A stretch of 38,651 nucleotides of DNA. It comes from Candidatus Gastranaerophilales bacterium (GTDB lineage Bacteria > Cyanobacteriota > Vampirovibrionia > Gastranaerophilales > Gastranaerophilaceae). Shown here piece by piece: positions 37,463 to 38,651 of the stretch; position 1 is the stretch's first letter, and each line of letters opens with the position of its first letter. A model generated the notes under the pieces. It was not told where the DNA came from. It did no database searches and saw only the letters and a program-made list of their open reading frames with translations. Location of the stretch: contig CALVBV010000006.1 of the NCBI GenBank assembly GCA_944325815.1, positions 1 to 38,651 of the forward strand, written 5' to 3'. The position numbers and the translations under genes are program-made.

Positions 37463-37939
37463 ATGGACATATCACAAATTTACTGTACAGGGTATGAAGT
37501 AATATTTGTTGCGTTTTCAGGAATAGTAGTTGCCCAGATTATAAAATGTGTTTTACATTTGATATCAAAGAGAAAATTAGATTTGCGTCTGTTTACCACT
37601 ACGGGCGGTATGCCGAGTTCACACTCCGCAGGAGTTATGGGTTTATCTACAGCTGTAGGCTTAATCCAAGGTTTTCAGTCAATTGAATTTGCAATAGCAC
37701 TTGGCTACGCATTTATAGTGATGTACGATGCAGCCGGCGTACGCCGAGCAGCTGGGAAACAAGCAGCCTGTCTTAATAAAATAATAGAAGATTTCTACAA
37801 ACACGAACTTGTCGAACTCGGAGGAAAACTAAAAGAACTGCTTGGACATACGCCTTTGCAAGTTTTTATCGGCGCATTGTTTGGAATTGCGTACGCGTAC
37901 TACATACACTATGCCCTATCCAAGCTTGTTACAGGATAA
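37463..37939 (+). CDS. Divergent PAP2-family (DUF212) membrane protein
   Basis: A 158-residue protein of the DUF212/divergent PAP2 family. TTGGMPSSHSAGV (47-58) and YDAAGVRRAAGKQA (88-101) are the family motifs; three or four hydrophobic stretches indicate a membrane protein. The phosphatase activity of the family is not proven, but an acid phosphatase/haloperoxidase-like fold and the position behind a prenyl diphosphate synthase suggest action on a prenyl phosphate. AGGAG precedes the ATG. Third gene of the rsgA-ispA unit. Confidence 0.9.
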   Translation: MDISQIYCTGYEVIFVAFSGIVVAQIIKCVLHLISKRKLDLRLFTTTGGMPSSHSAGVMGLSTAVGLIQGFQSIEFAIALGYAFIVMYDAAGVRRAAGKQAACLNKIIEDFYKHELVELGGKLKELLGHTPLQVFIGALFGIAYAYYIHYALSKLVTG

Positions 37940-37964
37940 TGTAAAGAAATTTTACGGGTACTGC

Positions 37965-37993
37965 TTGATATTTAAGCATATTTGTTATACAAT
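37965..37993 (+). promoter_or_regulatory. Promoter of rpsE
   Basis: TTGATA (37965-37970), 17 bases, TACAAT (37988-37993). Transcription from about 38000 would give a 116-base leader before rpsE that includes the hairpin at 38018-38073. Confidence 0.6.
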
Positions 37994-38017
37994 TTTTCTG
38001 TCAGAAAATAACCCACA

Positions 38018-38073
38018 TTTGAATATATATTAAACGCCGGATTACGGAGGTTTTTGTTGTTTGTATATTCAAA
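38018..38073 (+). promoter_or_regulatory. Structured rpsE leader with a hairpin and possible short ORF
   Basis: TTTGAATATA (38018-38027) and TATATTCAAA (38064-38073) form a perfect 10-bp stem. Its loop holds ACGGAGG (38044-38050) and TTG codons; from TTG 38057 a 12-codon frame runs to TAG 38093-38095. The GGAGG is a better ribosome-binding site than the AGGAAAGG ahead of rpsE itself. It could be an autoregulatory ribosomal-protein leader or an upstream ORF. Confidence 0.4.
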
Positions 38074-38115
38074 TAAAAAAATAAAAAGATGTTAGAAAAA
38101 TAGGAAAGGTATAAC

Positions 38116-38651
38116 ATGACAGAAGAAGAAAAAATTGAAGCGGCAGAAGCTGCCGAAGAAACAACAACAGCAGAAGAAACTGAAAACACAGAAATTGTTG
38201 TGGATGAAGCTGTTGTCGAAGCTACAGAAGCGCCTGTAAAAAAACAAAGAGGCGGAAGAAAGAAAAGAGTCGAAACTCACGAAGCAAAACCTGAATCTGA
38301 ATGGAAAGAACAGGTTGTTCAAATCCGACGTGTTACAAAAGTAGTTAAAGGCGGTAAAAAATTAAGCTTTAGAGCTATCGTTATTGTCGGCAACCAAAAA
38401 GGCCAAGTCGGAGTCGGATGCGCTAAAGCCTCAGAAGTTATTATAGCAATTCAAAAAGCTATTGCAGACGGAAGAAAGAACTTAATCACAGTTCCTATAT
38501 TCAAAACAACTATCCCGCACCCGATTACAGGACGTTCCGGTGCAGGTGCCGTAATGCTTAGACCGGCTTCTCAAGGTACCGGTATTATCGCCGGCGGTGC
38601 TGTTCGTTCAGTTCTTGAACTTGCAGGTATTGAAAATATTCTTTCAAAATC
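38116..38651 (+). CDS. rpsE: Ribosomal protein S5 (partial, cut by window end)
   Basis: 178 residues are present and the 3' end is missing. From about residue 63 ([20 protein letters not shown]) it is a normal S5, with [29 protein letters not shown] and the C-terminal [17 protein letters not shown] is a form I associate with cyanobacteria. The first 55 residues are an acidic Glu/Ala/Thr extension followed by a basic patch ([10 protein letters not shown]), longer than in most S5 proteins. AGGAAAGG lies before the ATG. In most bacteria rpsE lies between rplR and rplO; here DUF212 is upstream, so the usual operon is broken at this point. Confidence 0.93.
   Translation, partial: MTEEEKIEAAEAAEETTTAEETENTEIVVDEAVVEATEAPVKKQRGGRKKRVETHEAKPESEWKEQVVQIRRVTKVVKGGKKLSFRAIVIVGNQKGQVGVGCAKASEVIIAIQKAIADGRKNLITVPIFKTTIPHPITGRSGAGAVMLRPASQGTGIIAGGAVRSVLELAGIENILSK

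Overview
The window is a stretch of AT-rich bacterial chromosome with dense, mostly housekeeping gene content. It probably comes from a non-photosynthetic relative of cyanobacteria (Vampirovibrionia/Melainabacteria, most likely gut Gastranaerophilales). Four things seen in the sequence point there. GyrA has a degenerate GyrA box ([10 protein letters not shown]) of the kind I associate with cyanobacteria. Ribosomal protein S5 reads IPHPITG at the position where I recall cyanobacterial proteins having a similar HPITG sequence. A polyprenyl synthase is followed directly by a DUF212 (divergent PAP2) gene, a cyanobacterial gene order. Several large proteins also have N-termini I associate with Gastranaerophilales (MGMAASQVRLLQLTGR; short N-terminal F-x-[GA]-K motifs). 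No photosynthesis gene is present. The lineage call comes from memory of these families, not from a search.

Layout. 1-6.5 kb is mostly on the minus strand: tandem hairpins and a terminator, a secreted Cys-rich protein, ilvC translationally coupled behind gyrA, a 330-base intergenic region with a candidate small RNA, three small proteins (two with signal peptides), tRNA-Arg(ACG) with its own promoter and terminator, and a small lineage protein. 6.5-10.4 kb is mostly plus strand: a PfkB sugar kinase, a PD-(D/E)XK nuclease with a probable Fe-S site, a parDE toxin-antitoxin pair on minus, then tatD-tlyA. 10.4-13.8 kb holds a TPR protein on minus and, divergently, a large protein with flagellin-like end helices. 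13.8-24.7 kb is plus-strand: ffh-pth-TPR, a glutamate/aspartate-type symporter, two different branched-chain aminotransferases separated by an EF-hand protein on minus, an MlaE-type permease, a small lineage protein, then a group-3 sigma factor directly upstream of a prepilin peptidase and a small helical protein.

24.7-31.8 kb is minus-strand: a three-gene operon of unknown proteins preceded by a short ORF with a His cluster (HHHTH), then a GH13 enzyme and era. 31.9-38.65 kb has a large glycine-zipper/coiled-coil protein (plus), a U32 (RlhA-like) protein (minus), then rsgA-ispA-DUF212 and the 5' part of rpsE, which is cut by the window end.

Functional themes are ribosome and RNA biology (Ffh, Pth, TlyA, Era, RsgA, S5, RlhA-like U32, tRNA-Arg), branched-chain amino-acid metabolism (IlvC and two IlvE-type enzymes), and cell-envelope or secretion functions (PilD, sigma factor, MlaE, signal-peptide proteins). 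The most interesting signals are regulatory. Three genes (tatD, era, rsgA) have the same TGnTAnnnT-N6-ATG layout with no Shine-Dalgarno, which predicts leaderless mRNAs. There are also a His-rich leader ORF, a candidate terminator-ended small RNA beside gyrA, and an rpsE start detached from rplR with a structured leader. I saw no IS element, prophage or CRISPR array.
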